Assembly: GCF_900078745.1 (NCBI RefSeq)
Contig: NZ_FKII01000080.1
Location: forward strand, 1 to 64,000
Source of the DNA: Candidatus Ichthyocystis sparus
GTDB lineage: Bacteria > Pseudomonadota > Gammaproteobacteria > Burkholderiales > 2013Ark19i
DNA: 64,000 bases
Reading direction: 5' to 3'
Below the pieces are notes generated by a model. It had not been told where the DNA came from and searched no databases. It saw only the letters and a program-made list of their open reading frames with translations. This document shows, piece after piece, positions 9,902-19,150 of the stretch. Numbering within the stretch: position 1 is the first letter of the stretch; every line of letters begins with the position of its first letter. The translations under genes were made by a program, and so were the position numbers.

Positions 9902-12004
9902 CTAATCCTGATCTTGCTCTGCAACTTCTAATTTCTCTAATGCTAGAACTAGTCCTCTCGCCCTTAATTTTGCTTTCGATAACCCTACCATCAGCTCTAA
10001 CTCTCTTACTCTTGCTAGGGATCTATTTCTATTCATCTCTTTCAGTCTATCTTTCTTTGCCTCTATCTCTGACGCTGTTGCTCCCGATATTATTCTACCT
10101 ACCCGTATCTCTATATCTAAATTCATCGCGTATACTCTCAATCGATCTAATTCTGGACCTAGTTTTTGTTCTTGCGCTCTCGTTACATCTAGTTCTAACT
10201 CTAGCTCTTCCCTAGTTGCTACTGTTATTGCCCTTTCCTCCCACACCTCTCCAGATTTATCTAATCCTATAACTCTCTCTAGTTCTAGCTCTAGCGCTCT
10301 AATACTTACTTCCATTTCTCTTTTTTCCATTAGCTCTCTTCTCATTCTTTCTTTTCTCTCTTCCACTAGCGCTTTCATTCTTTTCTCCTCTTCTATCCTT
10401 GATTTTTCTCTGGTCGCTTTCTTTTCTAGTGTTGCTCTCCTTCTTTTTTCCGTGCTCTCTGCCCTAGCTTTCCGGTCTTCCTCCGCTACTCTAGTTTTCC
10501 GGTCTTTCTCCGCTGCCCTAGCTTTCCGGTCTTCCTCCGCTGCTCTAGTTTTGCGGTCTTTCTCCGCTGCTCTAGCTTTCCGGTCTTCCTCCGCTGCTCT
10601 AGCTTTCTGGTTTGCCTCTGCTGTTTTTTCCTTTGCCGCTCTTTTCAGCTCTTTATCTAACCTCATTGCTAGTACTTTTTTTGTTTTTCTATACGGCATT
10701 ACTCTTTCTTTAAGCTCTAGCTCCGCAGCTATCAGTAGATCTAGTTTTATCGACAGCTCTATCTCTATCTCTTTTACTCTTATTTTTATCTCCTCTAGCT
10801 CTATTGTACTTTTTTTAGCTCCCACTCTATCTAATTCTCTCTTTCTATTTCTAACTTCCTCTAGCTCTCTCTCCATTTCTTGCACAGTTGATAATCTTGT
10901 TCCCAGCACTGCACTTATTGCTTTCCTTTTCTTTATAACTGTTTCTAACTTTTCATCAATTTCTTCCGCGCTTGATAGTACTGCTACATTTGTTTTTCCA
11001 GTACTATCTCCTAGCTTATTTTTTGCTCTAATCAGATTTGCTTCTCTAAGTTTAGCCATATGTATAACTTTTACTATTCCTATTTCTTGCGCCTCCCTTT
11101 CTAGTCTCGCTTTCGATCTAGCCAATCTCTGATTTCTCTCTTCTTCCAATTTCGCTAGTAGTATTTTTTCCGATTCTGTTTCTGAGTCTGCTACTATTGT
11201 AGAAGGTACTATAACTGTAGGTGCTTCTATGCTACTCATTAGAGCTTTAATTAATTCTTCGTTAGTTGCTATAAGATGAGCAGTATACTCGGAACCAAAG
11301 CTAATTACGTCTTGGGTTTCAGAATTAGCTCTTTCTAGTTCTTGATTACGCAATAAACCGCTCTGAATTTCTAAAAATTGATTTACCATGCTCAAAACGA
11401 TATGAGATTGAGGAGTACCATGAAACATACCTCTACGTAGCGCTTGACCAGGTTGCATTCCCAGATCCATTGCCAAATCTGGTGTCAACATGAATTCCCC
11501 ATCGGAATTTACTGTGCTCTTTTTCAGTGCCGCACATGGCACTTGCTTATGCACAGTATATATACTTTCTGCTACCACTGGCGGTACCACTGCAAATCGA
11601 GGTTCTTCTATACTATCTAGAAGTGCCTGTATTGTTCTCTCGTTATAGTCCATAAGAGCAGAATTACAGCCGCCACCTCTATATTGGGTGGAACTGCTTC
11701 CCTCTCCTGCTTCATTACTAACTAGTGCTTCATGTTCGTCTAAAAGTTGAGCTGCTAAACTCGATACAATAGAAGTCTGTGGAGTGCCATAAAACATACT
11801 TCGAAATAATATTTCACCAGGACTCATTCCCAACTTTAGTGCTAAATGTGGTGCTAATACAAAACCTCCTGTCCCATAATATTCTGTGCTTTGTTCTAAT
11901 TCTAATGAACCTGACTGTTGTGCCTGTTTTTCTACATCTACCTGTTCAGCGTTACCATGCAGAACTTCTTCCTCACTACTTGAGCTACTTAATTTTCGTT
12001 TCAT
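9902..12004 (-). CDS. LGMxPG-module protein, two modules, class B coil
   Basis: 700 residues, starting MKRKLSSSSSEEE. AAGGA lies 13 bases upstream of the ATG. Module 1 is at ~50-140 (KLGMSPGEILFRSMFYGTPQ, ending ALLDSIEEP). Module 2 is at ~180-290 (DLGMQPGQALRRGMFHGTPQ, ending ALMSSIEAP). The rest is a charged coil with a run of nine-residue RKARAAEED-type repeats at ~475-525. The end is class B: GATASEIEAKKDRL, then SKAKLRARGLVLALEKL, and the last residues EQDQD. Compared with the class B proteins at 14401, 34620 and the second half of 28904, it lacks the ~90-residue block containing LERELDTLLAKE and ARELGIELERLVERE, so it carries an internal deletion or represents an older form. No signal peptide is visible. 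Function unknown. It appears intact. Confidence 0.9.
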   Translation of the reverse strand: MKRKLSSSSSEEEVLHGNAEQVDVEKQAQQSGSLELEQSTEYYGTGGFVLAPHLALKLGMSPGEILFRSMFYGTPQTSIVSSLAAQLLDEHEALVSNEAGEGSSSTQYRGGGCNSALMDYNERTIQALLDSIEEPRFAVVPPVVAESIYTVHKQVPCAALKKSTVNSDGEFMLTPDLAMDLGMQPGQALRRGMFHGTPQSHIVLSMVNQFLEIQSGLLRNQELERANSETQDVISFGSEYTAHLIATNEELIKALMSSIEAPTVIVPSTIVADSETESEKILLAKLEEERNQRLARSKARLEREAQEIGIVKVIHMAKLREANLIRAKNKLGDSTGKTNVAVLSSAEEIDEKLETVIKKRKAISAVLGTRLSTVQEMERELEEVRNRKRELDRVGAKKSTIELEEIKIRVKEIEIELSIKLDLLIAAELELKERVMPYRKTKKVLAMRLDKELKRAAKEKTAEANQKARAAEEDRKARAAEKDRKTRAAEEDRKARAAEKDRKTRVAEEDRKARAESTEKRRRATLEKKATREKSRIEEEKRMKALVEERKERMRRELMEKREMEVSIRALELELERVIGLDKSGEVWEERAITVATREELELELDVTRAQEQKLGPELDRLRVYAMNLDIEIRVGRIISGATASEIEAKKDRLKEMNRNRSLARVRELELMVGLSKAKLRARGLVLALEKLEVAEQDQD
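10460..10625 (-). repeat. 27-bp tandem repeat coding RKARAAEED units
   Basis: About six 27-bp units within the 9902 gene encode nine-residue steps alternating RKARAAEKD and RKTRAAEED. The nine-residue period does not match the coiled-coil heptad exactly, so it may form a continuous single charged helix rather than a dimer. That last point is an inference. Confidence 0.85.
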
Positions 12005-14400
12005 TAGTATAATATAGTCCTTATTTTATTGTTTTTTTCTTCTATCGATACCGTATGACGTAGACAATTCTTTCCACAGTTATATCAAGCTGGGTTTTTA
12101 ATAATGTACCTCAAGAATACACTTGACCTACGCTAATAAAAAATGACCTAAATAAAGATATACAGGTCGATATATACATACTTTATCCACTACAGAGGCA
12201 TAGCGTCTACTATGCTAGCCCTAACTGCGTCTAAGTAGACACATTTATTATGCTCAATTAGCAAAAGTTCTCTTTCAACTAGTACGTACCCTATATGTTA
12301 GGTTTGGTTATTGCAATTTTTTTTTATATACTTACTCATGGGTACATATTACGAGTCTTTATCAATTAGATAATTTTAAATCTAAGTAGCAAAGAAAAAA
12401 TACAATATAAAAACTGTAATTTATTTGATACGTTTGCATGCACTTCCAAATATTTTCTAATGTTATTCTTATAATAAGTAGTAATTGTTCATGCATAAAA
12501 CTACACCTAATATCACCACAGCAAATTAGTTCATTTTCAACTAATTTTATATAAAATTCAGTTACTGTGCCTACATTATAACGCATATAATTTTGTACTA
12601 TGATTGGTTCATTAGAAAATTACTAACTACCAATGCGGTTTCCAGTTTTATCAGTACATATAGTTTTAAGTACGCTGATACGTTGGATACTATGCTTAAT
12701 AACTAAACAACATCGACTATTAATTGCATTGTTTACGTGATAATTTTTCACCTCTACACGGCAAGTGCATGTGGTTACTAATAGCTGCCGTTGTTCTAGA
12801 ATTCCTCTCTCAGGTGTTGCTTTTAGGATAACTGCAATCTCCTTTATGTCACTAACAAAGCAGTCATGGGCGTACATAAATGCTTTTGAATGGATGAATA
12901 GGCAACACCCAAACATCGTGCTTTATAATTATGTGACAAATGCAGTAGTGTTGTTTTGACAATGGTACTTGTCAATATGTGAATTACCACATCTGTGTGT
13001 CATGGCCAAAGCACTAAATAAACAATGACTCAAATTAATACAAAAAATTGATGATTGGTACAAATATTCTATGCCAGACAAGCCCCTTCTAATTGATAGA
13101 CGTATGTTTTTACTCTACTAAGAATCTTTGTGCTGCTTCTAATATGTCAACCCTGATTTGACGCTATTCACATCCAATATTTCGATTATATTAAGCTGGA
13201 TCCACGTGGCTTATTATTACAGTACTGCCTACTGTTAACAAAGCATAGGGAATCTAGAGCACTAGTGGCAAAAGATTAACTATTTTTCGCGTTCATTATG
13301 TTTGAATTGAAGCTGTAATTTTCTCTTTGCGTGTAAGTAATAATTCTGACTACACTGCAACCCACAACCATTTTTGCACTTACTACATTTTATATCTAAA
13401 TAAATAGTTTTTTGTCGCATATCATGCAGAACTCAACGATTATCTAGGTTAAATACTTCTTAACAAAAGACTACCGCCGGAGGAATAACTAAAAATTACA
13501 TTATCTAGTTCCCGACATCTTTGCTTTTATCTATACACATATTTTATGCCAATACAAACTGTGCCACCCAACAGAAATTGAAATTGTAATTTTCTAAAAT
13601 TAATCGTCTTTATTACTGTGACTCATCCTAATATACAATACCAGATTGTCATAGATCACCAAGTAAGAACGAGCTATACCGCTCTCAGTTATTATAATTC
13701 ATCTGTTTTTACTGGGGTGCCTTGGGCAACATAGATTCTACGGAAACTAGTCTTGAGAACTTTGACCTAGTCATTTTCTAAGACGAATCTTCTACCCACA
13801 CTATCTGTATTTATTCATGATTTCTCACCATACTACTTTGTTGCTGTGATCTGTTACTTACGTAAATTGTTGTTAGACTAACACGCCTACAACAGAGGTA
13901 CACCCTAACCGGGAACTGTAACAAACGTCAATTTGATATTTTATTTGCCTAACCTCAGTCGCAAGTAATCAATCTGCATTCATTTGACTATATTGAGTAC
14001 ATTACCACTTTGTCTAAAAAATTGCCCTACCGAAGCTAATCTGAAGCAACAGCTTTACCAAATTGTATTACTAACATCAGAGCCAAATTTGTACTCAGCT
14101 GTGATCCTACTACCTCGAGATTCGTACCTCATCCCAGCACCACAGGGGATTGTATCGCTCCTGGATGCACCGACATGCCTATTATCACTTTACAACTGAC
14201 TACTTAATTTACGCAAGTGAATTAACATTTGTATCACGGGAGTATCAACCTTATTCCTTATATTCCACAACCTAATATAATAAAGATTGTACCTAGTACT
14301 CACTCTCACTATGAGTTTAATACTTCTTCATGGATGTTTCTTCTACTGTATCTATTATTTTCATCACCAATCTCCTCATTTACTATCTCCTCTACTATTT
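12005..14400. repeat. Full-length array spacer
   Basis: No gene is supported. Short reading frames at 12362-12959 and 13984-14477 are not shared with other spacers. It matches the neighbouring spacers, with the element at 12414 and the box ttgttttgacaatggtactt near 12951. Confidence 0.65.
12414..12430 (-). promoter_or_regulatory. Conserved upstream element, copy C
   Basis: Gene direction TATCAAATAAATTACAG followed by TTTTTATATTGTATT, which contains a possible -10 hexamer (TATATT). It lies 410 bp upstream of the 12004 start. Confidence 0.55.
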
Positions 14401-17400
14401 CTAATCCTGACCTTGCTCTCTGGCCCTCAGTTTATCTAACTTTAGAACTAGTCTCCTCGCTCTTACTCTTGCTTTAGATAGCTCTATCTCCAGTTTTATC
14501 TCTGTTATTCTCTCTAGAGATCTACTCCTACTTAGCCCTTTCAGTTTACTTTTTTTCTCCTCTATCTCTGACGCTGTTGCTCCCGATATAACTCTGCCTG
14601 CCCGTATCTCTCTACATAGATTTGTTGCTCGTGTTCTCACTCTATTTAACTCTGTGCTCAGATCTTGCTCTCGTGTTATTACTCCAGCTAGTTCTAGCTC
14701 TAGTTCGGTTATTCCTTCCACTTTCTCTTCTTCTATCTTTCCAGATTTTTCTGATTTTCTAGCTTCTTCTAGCTCTAGTTCTAGCAATCTAATCTTCATT
14801 TCTATCTCTTTTTCTTCTGCTAGTTCTCTTCTCATTTTTGCTGATCTTTCTCCCAGTAGCGCTTTCATTCTTTTTGCCTCTTCCATCTTTGATTTTTTTC
14901 TGGCCGCTCCCTCTTCTAGTTTTTTCCTCTGTTTTGTTTCTATCTCTCTCTGTCTCTTTTCCGCTTTAGCTTTTTTTTCTTCTGCCGCCTCTATCTCTGC
15001 TCTAGTTTCCCGTATTTTCTTTGCTATTTCTTTCCTTTTTAGTTTCTCTGGATCTTTACATAACTTCTTCTTTAGTGCTTTTTCTCTATTTTTCACAATC
15101 CTTCTAGCTTCCTTGAGCTCTATCTCCATAGCCACTAGTGACTCTAGTTCTATCGACAACTCCAGCTCTATCTCTCTTACTCTTACCCTTGCTAATTCTA
15201 ATTCTAGATCTATCTTCTCTTCACTTTCCTCAGCTTCTGCTATCCCACTCAATCTACTTAGCTCTGGATTTACTTCTTCTCCTGTGCTAACCCTTCTCTC
15301 TAGAAATAGCTCTCTCTCTATTAAGCGATCCAACTCTATTCCTAGCTCGCGAGCTCTTTCTACCATCGCCCTCGAGTCCACCAGTCTCGCATCTACCTTC
15401 ATCTGACTTGTTTTTACTTTATTTATTTCTTTTACGCTTGCTCCCTTTATCTCTAGCTCTACTTTTTTTGCCAATAGTGTATCTAGCTTTTGTTCCAGAC
15501 TTCCAACTTCTCCTGCTTTCTTTCTTACCCTTTCTAGCTCCAACTCTATCTCTAGCTGTTTTGCTCTTACTTCTTCTATGTCTACTGCATTTTCCCCAGC
15601 TCTTATTATGCCTATTTTTCTCTTTCTTGATCTAACTTTCTCCAGCTCTATCCTCATTTCTTGCGCGTTTGATGATCCAGTTTCCAGCACTGAACGTATT
15701 TTTTTCTTTTTATCTTCTACTGCTCTTAACTCTCTATTAATTTCTCGCAAGTTTGACAGTGTAGCTACCTTTGGTTTTATCGTACCTACCCTTACCACAT
15801 TTTTTACTTCCTTTAGATTTGCCGCTCTAAGTTTAGCCGTACTTAGATCCATTTCTGTTTCTTCTTTTTGCTCTTCTCTTTCTGGTATAGATTCTGATCT
15901 AGTCAATCTCTGATTTCCCCCTTCTTCTGATTCTGTTACCGATTCTGTTTCTGAGGCTATTGGTACTAATGTGGAAGATACTATTGTTGCTGTAGGTGCT
16001 CCTACACGATCCATTAGAGCCTTTATTTCTTCCGCTGGCTCTTTTCTCATTATTTCTGACTTCTCTTCCGCTTTTGCTCTCTTCTTCTTTATCTTTCCAG
16101 CTTCTTTAATCTTTTTATCTTTCTGTCTCCTCCTTTCTACATTAGCCAACTCTTCCTCTGCCATTATCAATATATTCTCGTTCCCTGTCTTTACCGATCT
16201 CTCTTCTTCCAATCTCTTTACTGACTCTTCCTCCGAATCTATTACTGTCACTGTCGATAATGCCGTAAATGAAGGTTCTTCTATGCTGGCCACCAGAGCT
16301 TGTAATAACTTTTCGTTAGTTGCTATAAGAACGGCAGTAGTTTCGCAATCAAGGCCAATTCCTTCTTGGATTGCAACATTAGCTTCTTCTAGTGCTTGAC
16401 TGCGCAATAAATCTTCCCTAAGTGCCAAAAGTTGACCTACTATTTCTAACACTACATTAGATTGTTGGGTGCCGTAAAACATACCTCGTAATAGCCTTTC
16501 TCCGGGCGTCATTCCTAGAGCTGATGCTAAATCTGGTGCCAACAACATAAACCCTTCCTCAGAGCTTGTAAAACTCTGTTCCGGTGCACTGATTGGTACT
16601 TGATTATTTGTAGACACTTCTACCACTGCCTCTGTTGAATCCTGCACATGACCATGCAATTCCGGCGCTGCCGTAAATGTAGGTTCTTCTGTGCTATCCA
16701 TTAGCGCTCGTATCGTTATTGCGTTAGATTCAATAAGATCAGCAACCTCAGTGGCGCTACGTTGAGTGGCAGAACTAGTTCCCTCTCCTGTTCCATGGCG
16801 AAGCAGTACTTCCTGTCTATTTAAAAGTTGAGCCACCAAGGCTGATACCCGAGAAACCTGTGGGGTGCCATGAAACATACCCCGAAATAGAGCTTCACCA
16901 GGATTCATCCCCAACGATAGCGCTAAATGTGGCTCCAATACAAAACCAACCTCAGCACCGAGTGTTGCACTACCATGTCCTTGTGCACTTGATGACTGTC
17001 CTCTCGTATCTGCACCATCCATCTGCACAACGTCAGGTGCTTCCGCACTGTCCATCAGTGCTTCTATCAACCTTTCGTTAGATCTTATAAAATCATCTTC
17101 ATCTAAATCATCTCCCAATCCAGGTATAGTTACTCCTCCAAGGACTAGATCCCCATGAGCTTTTAACATTTTATCTACTAAATCTGATACAACACTAGCC
17201 ATAGGAGTGTTGTGAAACATACCCCTTACCAGTGCTTCACCAGGATTCATCCCCAATGCCAGTGCTAAGCTCGGCGTCAATCTTACACATTCCTCAGAGG
17301 AATCTGTAATTTGTTCTAACGAACTTGATGATTGTACCTGTTTAGCTACATCATCTTGTACATCGTTACCACTCAGATTACTTGACTCGCTACTACTTAA

Positions 17401-17412
17401 TTTCCGTTTCAT
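14401..17412 (-). CDS. LGMxPG-module protein, three modules, long class B coil
   Basis: 1003 residues, MKRKLSSSESSN. There are three modules: ~42-135 (ALGMNPGEALVRGMFHNTP), ~155-260 (SLGMNPGEALFRGMFHGTPQ) and ~300-400 (ALGMTPGERLLRGMFYGTQQ). The first is the most divergent (DKMLKAHGDLV). There is no proline-rich tandem repeat. The coil from ~405 to the end is Lys/Glu-rich and contains the LEQKLDTLLAKK to ARELGIELDRLIERE block seen also in the genes at 28904 and 34620. It ends in the class B signature (GATASEIEEKK, SKARVRARRLVLKL, EQGQD). The gene is open throughout and looks the least damaged of the array. No signal peptide or membrane helix is seen. Function unknown. Confidence 0.9.
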   Translation of the reverse strand: MKRKLSSSESSNLSGNDVQDDVAKQVQSSSSLEQITDSSEECVRLTPSLALALGMNPGEALVRGMFHNTPMASVVSDLVDKMLKAHGDLVLGGVTIPGLGDDLDEDDFIRSNERLIEALMDSAEAPDVVQMDGADTRGQSSSAQGHGSATLGAEVGFVLEPHLALSLGMNPGEALFRGMFHGTPQVSRVSALVAQLLNRQEVLLRHGTGEGTSSATQRSATEVADLIESNAITIRALMDSTEEPTFTAAPELHGHVQDSTEAVVEVSTNNQVPISAPEQSFTSSEEGFMLLAPDLASALGMTPGERLLRGMFYGTQQSNVVLEIVGQLLALREDLLRSQALEEANVAIQEGIGLDCETTAVLIATNEKLLQALVASIEEPSFTALSTVTVIDSEEESVKRLEEERSVKTGNENILIMAEEELANVERRRQKDKKIKEAGKIKKKRAKAEEKSEIMRKEPAEEIKALMDRVGAPTATIVSSTLVPIASETESVTESEEGGNQRLTRSESIPEREEQKEETEMDLSTAKLRAANLKEVKNVVRVGTIKPKVATLSNLREINRELRAVEDKKKKIRSVLETGSSNAQEMRIELEKVRSRKRKIGIIRAGENAVDIEEVRAKQLEIELELERVRKKAGEVGSLEQKLDTLLAKKVELEIKGASVKEINKVKTSQMKVDARLVDSRAMVERARELGIELDRLIERELFLERRVSTGEEVNPELSRLSGIAEAEESEEKIDLELELARVRVREIELELSIELESLVAMEIELKEARRIVKNREKALKKKLCKDPEKLKRKEIAKKIRETRAEIEAAEEKKAKAEKRQREIETKQRKKLEEGAARKKSKMEEAKRMKALLGERSAKMRRELAEEKEIEMKIRLLELELEEARKSEKSGKIEEEKVEGITELELELAGVITREQDLSTELNRVRTRATNLCREIRAGRVISGATASEIEEKKSKLKGLSRSRSLERITEIKLEIELSKARVRARRLVLKLDKLRAREQGQD

Positions 17413-18500
17413 TGCTACGCAGTCCTTATTTTTAATTTAAGATACTTTTTTGGAACACATGTGACCTACGCTAATGAAAAATATTCTCAACAAAAATGCA
17501 AGCTCACGTACATATAAAAAAATAACTTTGTTAACTACAAAGGCATGGTCTACATCAGCTGGTTTTGACAATGCCTAAGCAGCATATACTTAGCATGCTG
17601 AGTTGGTATTTCTTTTTTCAACTAGCACTGTCACCTAACTAGCACTGTCACCTATACATTAGGTTGAGTTGTTGCAATTACCTCTTCAGGCTTGCTGATA
17701 GTAGTATTACGAGATTTTATTAATTTGCGTAGTATTCTCAATCTTACAAATCTAATTAAAACTAAAAACTGTAATTTATTTGATACTTATGTAGCATATT
17801 TTTCATGTAATTATTTTAAGAAAAGTAATTGCACCTTTTGTTCATAATATTTTAATACATAAAATATACCTATATCTAATAGTACCAACAGTAAATTAAT
17901 CCATCTTTAACTAATCTTTGCTTCAGTATCTAAAGTTGAACGATTGTACCTACACTCTAATGAATATGGCTTTGTACTCTGATTAGTTGTTTGTTGCTCC
18001 TGTAATGCAAATAGGTCGGTAGAACTCCACTAACTACTAGTGCAGTTTCACTGGTATATGTAACTGTTGGTACGGTGGATAATAATTAAACACCATTAAT
18101 TGCCTCTTTTTAGTGATATTATTCTATCTTTTGCATCAACTAATGTAGTTATTGCTAGCTGCTCGTATCTCTTATTCTATAATCTCCTGCTCAGGTATTA
18201 CTTTCAAAATAATTACAATTGACACTAATCATTATTAGTGAAGCAAGAGTGTGTGAACGTACCCATTCTTTAATAGGCAATGCCCCAATACTGCACTCTA
18301 AAAGTAAATTTAACAAACACAGAAGTATTGTTTTAATAGTGTTTTTGTTGATGTGTGAGTTACCCCATTTGCGTGCTATGATTAGAATACCAAAGAAACG
18401 GCAGCCCAAAATAATATAAAAAACTAATTATCGATACACTATTTTATGCTAGATAAACGCTGCCTAGATAATATAATATATGCTAGCGTATAAATTAAGA
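17413..18500. repeat. Left half of an array spacer, then divergence
   Basis: It matches other spacers up to about 18470 (ttatgctagataaacgctgc). To the right the usual spacer is replaced by a different sequence (18500-18990), which is shared only with the spacer at 22800-23270. Confidence 0.55.
17769..17785 (-). promoter_or_regulatory. Conserved upstream element, copy D
   Basis: Gene direction TATCAAATAAATTACAG, 357 bp upstream of the 17412 start. Confidence 0.55.
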
Positions 18501-18639
18501 ACTTTATCTGTATGCTAAACATAGTATCTACCGCGTACAAAACTTCTTAGTTTTACTGGGAATAGAAAGCACCCATAAGAAAGATTAATATTCCTTGCTA
18601 GCTATTGTAGGAGGTAGGTGAGATAAACTCTCTACTAAT

Positions 18640-18801
18640 TTGTCGATACTAGTTGCACTGATTAAACTAATGTTTCTATCACTCTTCATATCTATTACTT
18701 TTTTAGTACTTCTCCCAATAATGATCATTGGATTCTATAGAAAGATCGTTATAGCTAGCTTTAGTACTGCAGTTATTATCCCACTTACCGTGTTGTGGTA
18801 G
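18640..18801 (+). pseudogene. Small hydrophobic reading frame, possible remnant of a membrane-protein gene
   Basis: The frame has 53 codons from a TTG, and no ATG. It reads LVALIKLMFLSLFISITFLV and continues hydrophobic to PLTVLW, with at least one membrane-length segment and a possible second. A strong ribosome-binding-like string, aggaggtagg, sits at 18609-18618 but has no start codon at the right distance. The frame resembles the one at 22824-23006 (GLLIELLFLLPFISI) at the same place in another unit, so it may be a decayed gene carried along in two spacers. It could equally be a conserved non-coding stretch. Confidence 0.3.
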
Positions 18802-18990
18802 GTGCTACTTGATTCATTTAATGCAACCTACCCTACCAATTCTTTCGCTGCTACTACTTCATCTGTTTTCTTTTTTTTGTTATCACTCTTCTTGCTACTT
18901 AATGCTACTATCACTTCTGATTTTGCTTGCAGCATTCTTCTTTCAGACACCTCAGACCTCGTGAATTCCATAAGTAATTATTTACTCCTC

Positions 18991-19150
18991 TCACCTATCT
19001 CTTTTGCCTTCAATATTGCCACCGCTCTCCTCTTCTTTTTCTGATTCTTGTATTACCACCTCTCTTTTGCTGCTCCAGGTAAGTTAGTTGCCCGATTCTC
19101 TCTCTTCTCTCGCCATCTCTGATCCTCCTAGTACTCGGCTCTTGCCATTT
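18991..19150 (-). pseudogene. Out-of-frame C-terminal tail of the 19151 gene
   Basis: Directly after the stop of the 19151 gene a shifted minus-strand frame reads REVVIQESEKEEESGGN and ends IEGKRDR at a TGA at 18991-18993. The in-frame C-terminus of the paralog at 47370 is TEVVAMQESEEEEG... ending NKNDKK. The match shows that a frameshift shortened the 19151 gene. Confidence 0.6.
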